Below are positions 9,358 to 18,289 of a DNA stretch of 64,000 nucleotides, one piece after another. How positions within the stretch are numbered: position 1 is the first letter of the stretch; every line of letters begins with the position of its first letter. The stretch comes from Fermentimonas sp. (GTDB taxonomy: Bacteria; Bacteroidota; Bacteroidia; Bacteroidales; Dysgonomonadaceae): NCBI GenBank assembly GCA_015478775.1, contig JADMKP010000012.1, positions 124,001 to 188,000 of the forward strand, read 5' to 3'. The translations under genes were made by a program, and so were the position numbers. The notes beneath the pieces were generated by a model. It ran no database searches. It was not told the origin of the DNA and worked only from the letters and a program-made list of their open reading frames with translations.

Positions 9358-10185
9358 TTATTTTTTTGTAGTAGCAATAACTCCTCTGAAATAGCCAATT
9401 GATTCTGCAATACCCTGAAGTGGGTCTTTCATATTTCTTTCATGCTCAAGACTGCACACACCGGTATATTCTACTTCTCGAAGCATATTTACAAATGCAG
9501 GTATATCTATGATTCCCCGACCAATCTCAACTGAATATCCTTGTTTTGTAGCTCCTGTTACATCCTTAATATGAATGTCAAAAACACGTGTATGGTACTT
9601 TTTTAGATCTTCAACTGGATCTTTACCATTTCGTGTGTCATGTCCAATATCTAAACACATACCAATACGTGGGTCTAAATCTTTAACATTTTCCCATACG
9701 TCATCAGCATCCGGATAGAGTTCAATGTCGGGCCCATGCAAATGTATTGCATAATGAAAATTATATTCCTTGACTTTCTCATCAATATATGGCAAAAGCT
9801 CATAATTGGGTACTCCCACAATTAGTTCTACGCCAACTCGCTTAGCATATTCAAAAGCATTATCAACTTCTTCTTTAGAGCGCATATAAATTGGACCCAC
9901 TGCATAACCAGTTACACCTTTAGATTTTAGTTTGTTATGGAAGTCAGCCATTTCCTGATCACTGCTATTTATAGGAAGATGAAAGTCTTTAATACATAAA
10001 TACTTAACATCGCACTTTTCCATCATTTCAAGCGTTTGGTCAAGGTTGAAGTTCACAAAACTATACCCAGCAATACCCACATTAAACTTTTCAGACACAT
10101 CTGGTGCCGGCTGTGGATTAGGTCGTTCTTGTGCCGTAATAAACATCGAGAACAGTAGTCCTATTAGAAAGAGACTTTTTTTCAT
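9358..10185 (-). CDS. Exported sugar phosphate isomerase/epimerase-like TIM-barrel protein
   Basis: The 275-aa protein begins with a signal peptide (MKKSLFLIGLLFSMFITAQ). The rest has the xylose-isomerase-like/AP-endonuclease-2 barrel: FNLDQTLEMMEKCDVKYL, HLHGPDIEL, GMCLDIGHDTRNG, VFDIHIKDVTG and CSLEHERNM supply the His/Asp/Glu metal ligands expected for the fold. Exported members are common in Bacteroidota carbohydrate regions, usually with unknown substrates. It is divergent from the rRNA methyltransferase gene and does not sit in a clear pathway here. Confidence 0.78.
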   Translation of the reverse strand: MKKSLFLIGLLFSMFITAQERPNPQPAPDVSEKFNVGIAGYSFVNFNLDQTLEMMEKCDVKYLCIKDFHLPINSSDQEMADFHNKLKSKGVTGYAVGPIYMRSKEEVDNAFEYAKRVGVELIVGVPNYELLPYIDEKVKEYNFHYAIHLHGPDIELYPDADDVWENVKDLDPRIGMCLDIGHDTRNGKDPVEDLKKYHTRVFDIHIKDVTGATKQGYSVEIGRGIIDIPAFVNMLREVEYTGVCSLEHERNMKDPLQGIAESIGYFRGVIATTKK

Positions 10186-10214
10186 GATTTTGTTTTATTA
10201 ATTTGACATTCTTA

Positions 10215-10222
10215 CAAAGGTA
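10215..10222 (-). promoter_or_regulatory. -7 box for the exported isomerase-like gene
   Basis: On the minus strand the sequence reads TACCTTTG, a match to TAnnTTTG, about 30 bp before the ATG at 10185. No -33 element is obvious. Confidence 0.45.
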
Positions 10223-10280
10223 ATATTTTTTAAGTTTGAAAACATTCTTGTTAGAACTCATATTTTACATTTAGGGTTAT

Positions 10281-10288
10281 TATCTTTG
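10281..10288 (+). promoter_or_regulatory. -7 box for the RsmF-like gene
   Basis: TATCTTTG matches TAnnTTTG and lies 20 bp before the ATG at 10308, giving a very short leader. A TTG at 10248-10250 is too far upstream (30 bp) to be a standard -33 element. Confidence 0.45.
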
Positions 10289-10307
10289 TTATAAAAAGTG
10301 GAGAAAA

Positions 10308-11720
10308 ATGAATTTACCTGCTGATTTTATTATATCAATTAATTCGCTACTGGGTGCCGAAGCAAACCCATTTTTAGTAGCATTAAAAGAAAATGCGCCA
10401 GTGAGTATAAGGCTTAATCCATTTAAAAAGAACCGTAACCCTTTAGAGTTTTTATCTCCTCCAGAACCGGTATTGTGGTCGAATAATGGATATTACCTTA
10501 AAGATCGCCCTTCCTTCACTTTCGACCCTCTTTTCCATTCAGGATATTATTATGTTCAAGAAGCATCTTCTATGTTTATAGAACATGTTGCAAAACAACT
10601 TTTTAGAGGTCCAGTAAAATGTCTCGATTTATGTGCTGCACCAGGCGGTAAATCAATTAGTTTGCTTTCGTCTTTGCCCAAGGGAAGCCTTTTAGTAAGC
10701 AACGAAATTATTCGTCAGCGTGCGAATATTCTTTCTGAGACTATGATGAAATTTGGCAACCCCAACTCTGTGGTTACAAATAACGACCCTAAAGACTTTA
10801 CTTCTCTTCCCAATTTTTTTGATGTGATATTAGTAGATGCTCCCTGTTCTGGTGAAGGAATGTTTAGAAAGGATGATGTTGCTATAAATGAATGGTCGGC
10901 TGAAAATGTTAGCATGTGCACAGCACGACAAAAAAACATTTTAAACGATGTTTGGACATCACTAAAAACAGGAGGTTTTTTAATATATAGCACTTGTACT
11001 TACAATATTTCAGAAAATGAAAATAACGCAATGTGGGCAAGTAGTGCATTGGAAGCTGAGTTTAAAGAAGTAGATGTAGATTTAGCTTGGGGCATTACAA
11101 AATCATATAATGACAAAGTTAAAGCATATCGATTTTTTCCTCATAAAACAAAAGGGGAGGGGTTATTTGTAACAATTATACAGAAAAATGGGGGTGATGA
11201 GGCTTCGCATCAATCCACTATAAATCATAAGAGTACTAAGAAAAATAAAAAGAACTTTTCTCCCCTTATTAAAGAGAGTTCGTATTATGAGGGATTGATA
11301 AACACTCCTTCTAACTATGATTATGTAGATTTTGAAAACCGAATTATTGCACTTCCCAAGGAGCACACCAGCATCTTTTTATTATTAAAAGAAAAACTTA
11401 AAGTTGTTTCTATGGGTATAGAGCTAGGCGAAAATAAAGGGAAAAATTTTATACCCTCTCATGCTCTTGCAGTGAGTAATGAATTAAACTTGAGTGCATT
11501 TACTAATTATGAATTGTCATATAATGATTCGATTGCATTTTTACGAAGCGAAGCGATATCCATTCCTGAAGCTCCAAAAGGTTTTATTTTACTCACATAT
11601 AAAAAAGAGCCTATAGGGTTAGTTAAAAATTTAACTAATCGTGCTAATAATTTATACCCAAACGCTTGGCGTATAAGAAGTGGATATATGCCTCAAAATC
11701 CAATATTCATCTTTAAATAA
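10308..11720 (+). CDS. RsmF/NOL1-Nop2-Sun-type rRNA (cytosine-5-)-methyltransferase
   Basis: SAM-dependent m5C methyltransferase acting on RNA, most likely 16S rRNA. The 470-aa protein has the SAM site CLDLCAAPGGKS, then DVILVDAPCSGEGMFRKDD and LIYSTCTYNISENE, which hold the two Cys residues of the family (nucleophile and release). The C-terminal third (about 290-470) is the accessory RNA-binding part seen in RsmF-like proteins. The histidine kinase gene follows after 15 bp and may be cotranscribed. Confidence 0.88.
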   Translation: MNLPADFIISINSLLGAEANPFLVALKENAPVSIRLNPFKKNRNPLEFLSPPEPVLWSNNGYYLKDRPSFTFDPLFHSGYYYVQEASSMFIEHVAKQLFRGPVKCLDLCAAPGGKSISLLSSLPKGSLLVSNEIIRQRANILSETMMKFGNPNSVVTNNDPKDFTSLPNFFDVILVDAPCSGEGMFRKDDVAINEWSAENVSMCTARQKNILNDVWTSLKTGGFLIYSTCTYNISENENNAMWASSALEAEFKEVDVDLAWGITKSYNDKVKAYRFFPHKTKGEGLFVTIIQKNGGDEASHQSTINHKSTKKNKKNFSPLIKESSYYEGLINTPSNYDYVDFENRIIALPKEHTSIFLLLKEKLKVVSMGIELGENKGKNFIPSHALAVSNELNLSAFTNYELSYNDSIAFLRSEAISIPEAPKGFILLTYKKEPIGLVKNLTNRANNLYPNAWRIRSGYMPQNPIFIFK

Positions 11721-11735
11721 AAGTTTAATTTTCAA

Positions 11736-12872
11736 ATGCATATAAGCAAAAGGCATCAACCCCTTACTCTCTTGTTCGTTATACTGGCAATGATAATAGC
11801 CCTGATATCATTAATAGTTTCTCATGTTTTGCTAAAAGAACTAGCCGAAGATGAACGAAAGAAAATTGAGATTTGGGCTCTTGCCACCGAGTCTATGATG
11901 TCAGAGAGTTTAGATGCAGAGCTTGTTTTGAATATATTGCAAAGTAATACCACTATTCCTATTATTTTATTTGATGAAGGAACAAAACGATTAGAGTCGC
12001 ACAACATTAAACTCCCTTCAGAAGGAATAAATCTGTTTCTACAGCGAAAGATGGAGTTATTTGAGCGTAAGCATGAGCCTATTATACTAAGTGATATGAA
12101 TCAGATACTATATTACGATGATTCATATACTCTTAAACAATTGCAAATTTATCCATATATTCAACTATTGGTTATTTCATTATTTTTTGTGCTAGCTTTT
12201 ATCGCACTAAGGCGTTCTCAACGAGCAGAACAAAATAGTGTTTGGGTGGGGTTGTCTAAAGAAACGGCACATCAGTTGGGTACCCCAATATCTTCATTAT
12301 TGGCTTGGGTTGAGTACTTGAAATTAAAAAATATAGACCCATTTATAGTAAATGAGCTCGATAAAGATGTGGAAAGGTTGCAAATGATAGTTGACAGATT
12401 CTCCAAAATAGGTTCTGAGCCAGAGCTTAAGCAGGTTATATTACAAGAATTTGTTAGAGAATCGTTCACCTATATTGAAAAAAGGGTTTCTGATAGGGTT
12501 AAGTTTAATTTTCAATTTCCAGAACAACCACTAAATGTGATGGTAAGTGATACGTTATTTGGGTGGGTAATTGAAAACATAATAAAGAATGGTGTTGATG
12601 CCATAAAAGGAGAAGGTGAAATATCCTGTTCAATCTCAGTCGACAAAAAACGTGTCTATATTGATATTTCGGATAACGGTAAGGGTATTCCAAAATCGAA
12701 GTTTAAATCTATTTTTTTGCCCGGATATACTACAAAGGAAAGAGGGTGGGGCTTAGGCTTATCATTAGTGAAGCGTATTGTTGAAGAAACACATAAGGGT
12801 GAGGTTTTTGTGAAGAGTTCAGAATTGGATAAAGGAACAACCTTTCAAATTCGACTAAAGCGAGTTTTTTAG
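11736..12872 (+). CDS. Orphan sensor histidine kinase
   Basis: Membrane-bound sensor kinase of 378 aa. One membrane segment lies near residues 12-32 and a second near 140-158, enclosing a short periplasmic domain of about 105 residues. The H-box is KETAHQLGTPISSLLAW (phosphoacceptor His), followed by N-box NIIKNGVDAI, G1 DNGKGIP and G2 GWGLGLSLVKRIVE. No response regulator lies nearby, so its partner is encoded elsewhere. The sequence gives no clue to the signal. Confidence 0.88.
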   Translation: MHISKRHQPLTLLFVILAMIIALISLIVSHVLLKELAEDERKKIEIWALATESMMSESLDAELVLNILQSNTTIPIILFDEGTKRLESHNIKLPSEGINLFLQRKMELFERKHEPIILSDMNQILYYDDSYTLKQLQIYPYIQLLVISLFFVLAFIALRRSQRAEQNSVWVGLSKETAHQLGTPISSLLAWVEYLKLKNIDPFIVNELDKDVERLQMIVDRFSKIGSEPELKQVILQEFVRESFTYIEKRVSDRVKFNFQFPEQPLNVMVSDTLFGWVIENIIKNGVDAIKGEGEISCSISVDKKRVYIDISDNGKGIPKSKFKSIFLPGYTTKERGWGLGLSLVKRIVEETHKGEVFVKSSELDKGTTFQIRLKRVF

Positions 12873-13204
12873 ATTTACTTAAAGGGTTTTATATACTTAC
12901 TTGACTTGAGCCTTGCTTTTTATTTAATACTTACTTTGCTCTTGTTTACATCTTTTATAACAGAGCAACATAAGAGCCAGGTATGAGCGAGCTAAGAACT
13001 TTGTACGGGTAAACCATTTATTCATCGTTCCGCGACCAATAGCTTTAAACGGCATTTGAAGTTGCAAAGTTATCAAATCTGAAGTAAACAATCTAGAATA
13101 TGCTATAAAGCAATGAATATTTGAAAAATAAGGATTAATTAATTTGTGGAACTCTTTTTCAATTCTTATATTTGCGTGAATTTTTGTTTTCATAATAGTG
13201 ATAA
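12873..13204. other. Intergenic region with hairpin and possible minus-strand small ORF
   Basis: This 332-bp gap ends with the promoter of the downstream coiled-coil gene (13143-13174). Its middle, about 12930-13060, is less AT-rich than its flanks. It holds a hairpin, TTGCTC/GAGCAA with TGTT/AACA inside and one bulged T (12936-12968). On the minus strand a 43-codon frame (13055-12924, starting MPFKAIGRGT and ending KRCKQEQSKY) overlaps the hairpin. I recognise neither the peptide nor an RNA family. It could be a small protein, a structured RNA or a decayed element. Confidence 0.3.
13143..13174 (+). promoter_or_regulatory. Promoter for the coiled-coil gene-zapA pair
   Basis: TTTG (13143-13146), a 20-bp spacer and TATATTTG (13167-13174) match both elements and the spacing of the Bacteroidota housekeeping promoter. 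The ATG of the first gene is 31 bp downstream of the -7 box. Confidence 0.75.
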
Positions 13205-13495
13205 ATGACTGACGAAAATAATAAGCTTCTTGTTGATTTAGAGGTGCGCATTAAACAGGTTTTGTTTTTATGCGATTCTTTAAAGGAGGAGAACATTAGG
13301 TTAAAATCTGAAGTTACAACAAGGCAAAAGCAATTAGACCTGGCAGTAAGAGATTTACACCAATTGAAAACAAAATATGATGGTTTGAAGACTGCCAGAA
13401 CAATAACGGCCGCATCGGTGGACGTTGATACTGCAAAATTGAAACTATCAAGACTGGTGCGAGAAGTAGACAAGTGCATAAATTTATTAAAATAG
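13205..13495 (+). CDS. Small coiled-coil protein upstream of ZapA (ZapB-like role possible)
   Basis: This 96-aa protein is almost entirely helical and heptad-patterned (DLEVRIKQVLFLCDSLKEEN onward) and ends in DKCINLLK. It has no membrane segment or catalytic motif. It lies 18 bp before zapA under a shared promoter. Coupling to zapA suggests a partner of the Z-ring protein, comparable in kind to ZapB. That role is inferred from position and coiled-coil content only. Confidence 0.7.
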   Translation: MTDENNKLLVDLEVRIKQVLFLCDSLKEENIRLKSEVTTRQKQLDLAVRDLHQLKTKYDGLKTARTITAASVDVDTAKLKLSRLVREVDKCINLLK

Positions 13496-13513
13496 ATTTT
13501 AAAAATTTATGTT

Positions 13514-13816
13514 ATGGGAGACGAAAAGTTTTTATTGACATTAGAGATTGCTGGAAGAAAGTATCCTTTAAAGATAAATAGATCTGAAGAAGAGGCTTTC
13601 AGAGCTGCTGAAAAAAAGATAAATATAAAGATAAACCAATACCGGGTTGCCTTAGGTGGAGAAAAGTCCATCTTGACAACTCAAGATTTCGTGGCTATGA
13701 CAGCCATCCAGGCATTGGCAGAGAATTTTACACTCGGTGATAAGAATAATACGAAACCCTTTGAAGATAAAATTGATTCATTAATTAGTGAGCTCGATAA
13801 TTATCTGAAGACTTGA
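13514..13816 (+). CDS. zapA: Cell division protein ZapA
   Basis: Cytoplasmic protein that binds FtsZ and bundles its filaments at the division site. At 100 aa it has the usual ZapA length. The N-terminal beta segment LTLEIAGRKYPLKINRSEEE and AFRAAEKKINIKI are characteristic, followed by QDFVAMTAIQALAENF and a C-terminal helical dimerisation region. It follows the small coiled-coil gene by 18 bp and precedes the structured spacer before RNase Y. Confidence 0.88.
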   Translation: MGDEKFLLTLEIAGRKYPLKINRSEEEAFRAAEKKINIKINQYRVALGGEKSILTTQDFVAMTAIQALAENFTLGDKNNTKPFEDKIDSLISELDNYLKT

Positions 13817-13820
13817 ACTT

Positions 13821-13906
13821 TTCTCAATATTTGTTTGAGAACAGATATACGCACCTTTTACTTTCATCCCTAATTATAGGTATGTTAGTTACAGGTGTTT
13901 TTTTTT
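13821..13906 (+). ncRNA. Structured RNA element or terminator between zapA and rny
   Basis: Five bases after the zapA stop there is a perfect 7-bp hairpin, TTCTCAA (13821-13827) and TTGAGAA (13835-13841). It is followed by a second domain: an outer CACCT (13852-13856)/AGGTG (13893-13897) stem around an inner CCTA/TAGG hairpin (13869-13880), then nine T residues (13898-13906). The second part alone would be a multi-branched terminator. The whole could be a short 3'-end-derived RNA. In E. coli the 6S RNA gene lies next to zapA, but this element is shorter than usual 6S RNA and I cannot assign it to that family. Confidence 0.45.
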
Positions 13907-14006
13907 AATATATGTATATATAATAAATATAGTAAACTTCTCTGAAGTAATTAAAATAATATTAGTTTTCAGAGCTGTGTGTTTTAATCAATTAATTACA
14001 AGCAAT

Positions 14007-15536
14007 ATGAATATAGTAATAGGAATTATTGGTCTTATCATCGGAGCATTTGTTTCGTGGTATATGACTGGTAAGGCTGCTAATTCGCGGGCTCAGAAGA
14101 TTATGAGTGACGCGGATAAAGACGCAGAGGTAATAAAGAAAAAGATCATACTGGAAGCAAAAGAGGAAACGCTTGAGCTTAAAAATGAAGCAGAAAAGCA
14201 AATCAATTCACGTACAGCTAAGATTCAATCTAATGAGAATAGGCTAAAACAAAGAGAGGTAAGTCTTAATCAAAAACAAGAGGAGCTAAATAAAAAGAGC
14301 ACTGAAGTAGAAGAGGTTAAATCTAATTTAGCAAATCAGCAGGAGTTTTTAGATAAAAAAGCAACAGAGCTTGAGCGCTTACACAAACAGTCTGTTGAAA
14401 AACTCGAGACTATATCAGGTTTATCAGCCGATGAAGCTAGAGAAAGACTTGTTGATTCTTTAAAAGATGAAGCAAAAAGTGATGCACAGTCGTTTATCAA
14501 TGAAATAATGGATGAGGCAAAAATGACTGCAAATAAGGAGGCGAAGCGAATTGTTATACAGTCTATTCAAAGAGTTGCAACAGAAACTTCAATAGAGAAT
14601 GCAATTACAGTATTTCATATTGAATCGGATGAGATAAAGGGTAGAATTATTGGACGTGAAGGTCGCAATATACGTGCTTTGGAAGCAGCCACAGGAGTAG
14701 AAATTGTTGTTGACGATACACCGGAAGCAATTGTAATATCAGGATTCGATCCGGTTAGACGCGAAATTGCCCGTTTGTCACTTCATCAACTTGTTGCTGA
14801 TGGTCGTATTCACCCGGCACGTATCGAAGAGGTTGTTTCTAAAGTGAAGAAACAGATTGAAGATGAAATAGTAGAAACTGGTAAACGAACTGTTATAGAT
14901 TTGGGTATACATGGCTTACACCCAGAGTTGGTTCGTATTGTAGGTAAAATGAAATATCGCTCATCTTACGGTCAAAACTTGCTTCAGCACTCTCGCGAAA
15001 CAGCCAATCTTTGTGCCGTCATGGCATCTGAGCTTGGATTGAATCCTAAAAAAGCAAAAAGAGCTGGGTTGTTGCATGATATTGGAAAAGTGCCTGATGA
15101 TGAGCCGGAACTTCCACACGCTATTCTTGGTATGAAGCTTGCTGAGAAGTATAAAGAGAAACCCGATATTTGTAATGCAATTGGTGCCCATCATGATGAG
15201 GTGGAAATGACAACTCTGCTGGCTCCAATTATTCAGGTATGTGACGCAATTTCAGGAGCTCGCCCCGGTGCTCGTAGAGAAATTGTTGAGGCTTATATTA
15301 AGAGATTAAACGATCTTGAAAATTTAGCTCTTTCTTATCCTGGTGTAGTGAAAACTTATGCCATTCAGGCAGGTCGTGAGCTTAGGGTGATAGTGGGTGC
15401 TGATAAGATTGATGATCAGGATACCGAAAAGCTATCTGATGAAATAGCACGTAAGATACAAACTGAAATGACCTATCCTGGGCAGGTTAAAATTACTGTT
15501 ATTCGTGAAACTAGAGCTGTTAGCTACGCAAAGTAA
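14007..15536 (+). CDS. rny: Ribonuclease Y
   Basis: Membrane-anchored endoribonuclease that initiates mRNA decay. The 509-aa protein has an N-terminal membrane helix ([18 protein letters not shown]), a long charged coiled coil (about 30-190), a KH domain with [15 protein letters not shown], and an HD domain with QHSRETANL and [13 protein letters not shown] choose the Met at 14007 (MNIVIGIIG), directly ahead of the anchor; an upstream Met at 13977 would add ten residues without family support. It ends just before a strong terminator. Confidence 0.94.
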   Translation: MNIVIGIIGLIIGAFVSWYMTGKAANSRAQKIMSDADKDAEVIKKKIILEAKEETLELKNEAEKQINSRTAKIQSNENRLKQREVSLNQKQEELNKKSTEVEEVKSNLANQQEFLDKKATELERLHKQSVEKLETISGLSADEARERLVDSLKDEAKSDAQSFINEIMDEAKMTANKEAKRIVIQSIQRVATETSIENAITVFHIESDEIKGRIIGREGRNIRALEAATGVEIVVDDTPEAIVISGFDPVRREIARLSLHQLVADGRIHPARIEEVVSKVKKQIEDEIVETGKRTVIDLGIHGLHPELVRIVGKMKYRSSYGQNLLQHSRETANLCAVMASELGLNPKKAKRAGLLHDIGKVPDDEPELPHAILGMKLAEKYKEKPDICNAIGAHHDEVEMTTLLAPIIQVCDAISGARPGARREIVEAYIKRLNDLENLALSYPGVVKTYAIQAGRELRVIVGADKIDDQDTEKLSDEIARKIQTEMTYPGQVKITVIRETRAVSYAK

Positions 15537-15557
15537 CATAAAATTGCGATATATAAT

Positions 15558-15581
15558 AAAAGGAGCCCTGGAGCTCCTTTT
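15558..15581. terminator. Bidirectional terminator between rny and the GH57 gene
   Basis: A perfect 9-bp stem, AAAAGGAGC (15558-15566) and GCTCCTTTT (15573-15581), has a 6-nt loop CCTGGA and is followed by T-rich sequence. Because A and T runs flank both sides, it can end both the rightward rny and the leftward GH57 transcripts. Confidence 0.85.
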
Positions 15582-15614
15582 ATTGTTTTATATACATTTA
15601 GATAAAAGCTGATG

Positions 15615-16973
15615 TTATTTTTCACTGTTTTTTAATAGATTTTTTAGAACATCACTTTTTACGGTTTTTTCAATTAAAAGCTCTTCGTTGGAGCCGATTA
15701 CTTTTCTTAATTCTTTCTGCAATTGTTTAATCTCATGTTCTTGATTATGAATGGTTGTTAGCAAAGCATTTAACTCTTCATTATCAACAGTATCAGGGTA
15801 CTGATCTTTTACTCGTCCTATGAAATCGCTGAGTACATTCATATAGTTGTTAAAAGCATCGTATGGCGACATATACGGACTGAAATTACTATGTCCGCTA
15901 CCGAAATGTTTGGTTGACATATAATAAAAGTGGTCGCTCGATTGTAGGTATAACCAATCCTGTTTTAATCTTCTGTCTGAGCATAGTCTTACGCGCTCTC
16001 CAATCTCATAAAGTGATTTTAAAGCACTTTGTTGAAGTTTGTTTCCTAACCAGGCACTTACATCGCGTTCCTCGTCAGACCATGAGATATTGTTGGGAAC
16101 AACCATTTCTCCTATGGGTTTTTTATTATCCAACTCTTCACTAGGTGTCGAAAATCCTATTCCTTTTTCAAAAGCAAAACGTGGCAAAGCTTTCATGAAT
16201 TCAAAAATACCTGTATGGGAAGGTTGCATATTTCCCAAAACCTCATAATTAATAAAAATATTAAATACCTCTTCTTCGGGTGGTGTATCAGCAATCCATT
16301 TAACAAACTTCTCGGCTGTTAAAGGATATTCATTCCAGCTGTAATTTGAAAATCGATATGCGAGGTCATCACTGAAACGGCTATTCTTAAGCAATAACTT
16401 CATATTGGGTTGAGATGAAGCCTTGTATACATAATTGGGACTTTTCCATCCAAGTATATGCTTAGCTCCTTCTGTAATCATTTTGCTATACCCCATTTCA
16501 TAAACCATTTCAGCAATATCATCTGAGTAAATCAACTCGGTATTTCGTAATACTGTTGGTTTTTGCCCAAATAACAAATTAATTCTTTCGGAATGATGCT
16601 CAACTTGTTTACGAAACTCCACCGGATCGAATAAACTTGACAATGAGTGTGCATACGTCTCGGTCAGAAATTCTACATTACCGGTTTTGCTCAATTCTCT
16701 GAAACCATCAATTACCTCAGGGGCATAAATTTCCATTTGCTCAAGAGCTACCCCAGATATAGAAAATGCCACTTTAAATTTTCCCTTATACTGGTTTACC
16801 AAATCAAGCAGCATTCGATTGGCAGGTATATAAGATCTTGCAGCTATCTGCTGCATTATATCTTCATTTGAATAATCATCATAATAGTAGTGGTCTTTTC
16901 CGATATTAAAAAAACGATATCTTTTTAATCTGAAAGGTTGATGGATTTGAAAATAAAAACAAATTGTCTTCAT
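15615..16973 (-). CDS. Glycoside hydrolase family 57 (alpha-amylase-like)
   Basis: Retaining alpha-glucanase of the GH57 class, predicted cytoplasmic because no signal peptide is seen. The 452-aa protein has region 1 as FYFQIHQPFRLKRY, region 2 GNVEFLTETYAHSL, and the segment VLRNTELIYSDD, which probably supplies the Glu nucleophile. ISGVALEQMEIY is also typical. The last 40-50 residues form a short coiled coil. It is third in a row with a GT4 glycosyltransferase (37 bp upstream) and a debranching enzyme, an arrangement for building and breaking glycogen-like alpha-glucan. Confidence 0.9.
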   Translation of the reverse strand: MKTICFYFQIHQPFRLKRYRFFNIGKDHYYYDDYSNEDIMQQIAARSYIPANRMLLDLVNQYKGKFKVAFSISGVALEQMEIYAPEVIDGFRELSKTGNVEFLTETYAHSLSSLFDPVEFRKQVEHHSERINLLFGQKPTVLRNTELIYSDDIAEMVYEMGYSKMITEGAKHILGWKSPNYVYKASSQPNMKLLLKNSRFSDDLAYRFSNYSWNEYPLTAEKFVKWIADTPPEEEVFNIFINYEVLGNMQPSHTGIFEFMKALPRFAFEKGIGFSTPSEELDNKKPIGEMVVPNNISWSDEERDVSAWLGNKLQQSALKSLYEIGERVRLCSDRRLKQDWLYLQSSDHFYYMSTKHFGSGHSNFSPYMSPYDAFNNYMNVLSDFIGRVKDQYPDTVDNEELNALLTTIHNQEHEIKQLQKELRKVIGSNEELLIEKTVKSDVLKNLLKNSEK

Positions 16974-17010
16974 ATTTATTATTGGGTTATATTAAACAAA
17001 TAAATAGTAT

Positions 17011-18267
17011 CTAAACTAAACTGTCGTATATCTTACGTACTTTTAAACCGGCATCTTCCCATTTTATATTATCAACTTCAATTTTGCCTTCTATCTTTAA
17101 ATGTTCTGCCATAGCAGGATATGTGCAAATAGAGTAGATTGCATCGGCCATTGCATCCACATCCCAATAATCCGTTTTGATTACATTATTGAGAATTTCT
17201 GAGCAGCCCGATTGATATGATATTATACTTGGAACATTACATTGCATGGCTTCGAGGGGAGATATTCCGAAAGGTTCAGATACAGATGGCATAACATATA
17301 CATCACTTGATTTGAGCATTTCGTAAACCTGTTTGCCTCTAAGGAAACCTGTGAAGTGAAACTTATGAGCTATTCCTCTGTTGGCAACAAGACGAATCAT
17401 CTTATCCATCATATCTCCACTGCCAGCCATAACAAATCGTATATGATCGGTTTTTTGTATAACTTGTGTTGCGGCATCAACAAAGAATTCCGGCCCTTTT
17501 TGCATTGTAATTCTCCCTAAGAAAGTAACTACCTTTTCTTTTACCCCTGAAATTCGTTCCATAGCTTCAATATCGTTGCTAAGAGGGTCAACAGCATTAT
17601 GTACAGTAGTAACTTTCCAGTGTGGTTGATGATAATTCTCAATCACTGTTTTACGTGTAAGATTACTAACACAGATAATATGATCGCAGTTGTCCATACC
17701 ATCTTTTTCGATTCCGTATACAACTGGGTTGGGTTTACCTCTGCTTCGGTCGAATTCTGTAGCATGAACATGAATAACCATTGGTTTTCCGGTAACACTT
17801 TTGGCGTGCAAACCAGCGGGGTAGGTTAGCCAGTCGTGTGAATGTATTACATCAAATTCATATTTACGAGCTATTACACCCGCAACTATAGAATAGTTAT
17901 TTGTTTCTTCTAGTATATTATTTGGATAGCGCCCCGAGAATTCAATACATCCCAGGTCATTAGTATTCATATAACTGAAATCGGCGTAGATATTATTTCT
18001 TAGTTCAAAGTATTCTTGTGGATCCATGTAATCTTCAAGCCTATCCCTCACCAAATCCATTGAAACATCTTTCCATACGACGGGAGTATTATTGGCTCCA
18101 ATTATTTTCATGAAGCTCTGATCTTCATCACCCCATGGTTTTGGAATAACAAAAATTGTTTCCATATCTTCCTGTTTCGACATTCCTTTTGTTAATCCAA
18201 AACTTGCCGTTCCAAGTCCCCCAAGAATATGTGGTGGAAATTCCCAACCAAACATCAATGCTTTCAT
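17011..18267 (-). CDS. GT4 family glycosyltransferase (glycogen synthase-like)
   Basis: GT-B glycosyltransferase of 418 aa, probably adding glucose to an alpha-1,4-glucan. MFGWEFPPHILGGLGTASFGL at the N-terminus resembles the KxGG-type start of starch/glycogen synthases, followed by VIHSHDWLTYPAG and VIHVHATEFDRSRG. The C-terminal nucleotide-sugar site is VTFLGRITMQKGPEFF with VMPSVSEPFGISPLEAM, which holds the retaining EX7E motif. It lies between the debranching enzyme and GH57 genes with short gaps (22 and 37 bp). The donor (UDP- or ADP-glucose) cannot be read from sequence. Confidence 0.86.
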   Translation of the reverse strand: MKALMFGWEFPPHILGGLGTASFGLTKGMSKQEDMETIFVIPKPWGDEDQSFMKIIGANNTPVVWKDVSMDLVRDRLEDYMDPQEYFELRNNIYADFSYMNTNDLGCIEFSGRYPNNILEETNNYSIVAGVIARKYEFDVIHSHDWLTYPAGLHAKSVTGKPMVIHVHATEFDRSRGKPNPVVYGIEKDGMDNCDHIICVSNLTRKTVIENYHQPHWKVTTVHNAVDPLSNDIEAMERISGVKEKVVTFLGRITMQKGPEFFVDAATQVIQKTDHIRFVMAGSGDMMDKMIRLVANRGIAHKFHFTGFLRGKQVYEMLKSSDVYVMPSVSEPFGISPLEAMQCNVPSIISYQSGCSEILNNVIKTDYWDVDAMADAIYSICTYPAMAEHLKIEGKIEVDNIKWEDAGLKVRKIYDSLV

Positions 18268-18289
18268 CTGTATTTATTTAGATAATTAT

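Noticed and set aside
12873-13060. tRNA or tmRNA gene in the gap after the histidine kinase
   Set aside because: No cloverleaf, T-loop motif or tmRNA ends could be found.
13159-13479. Minus-strand frame opposite the small coiled-coil gene
   Set aside because: It mirrors a heptad-patterned gene with a good promoter and has no features of its own.
13821-13906. Firm 6S RNA call
   Set aside because: Position next to zapA is suggestive only by analogy; length and the large internal bulge expected for 6S RNA do not fit.
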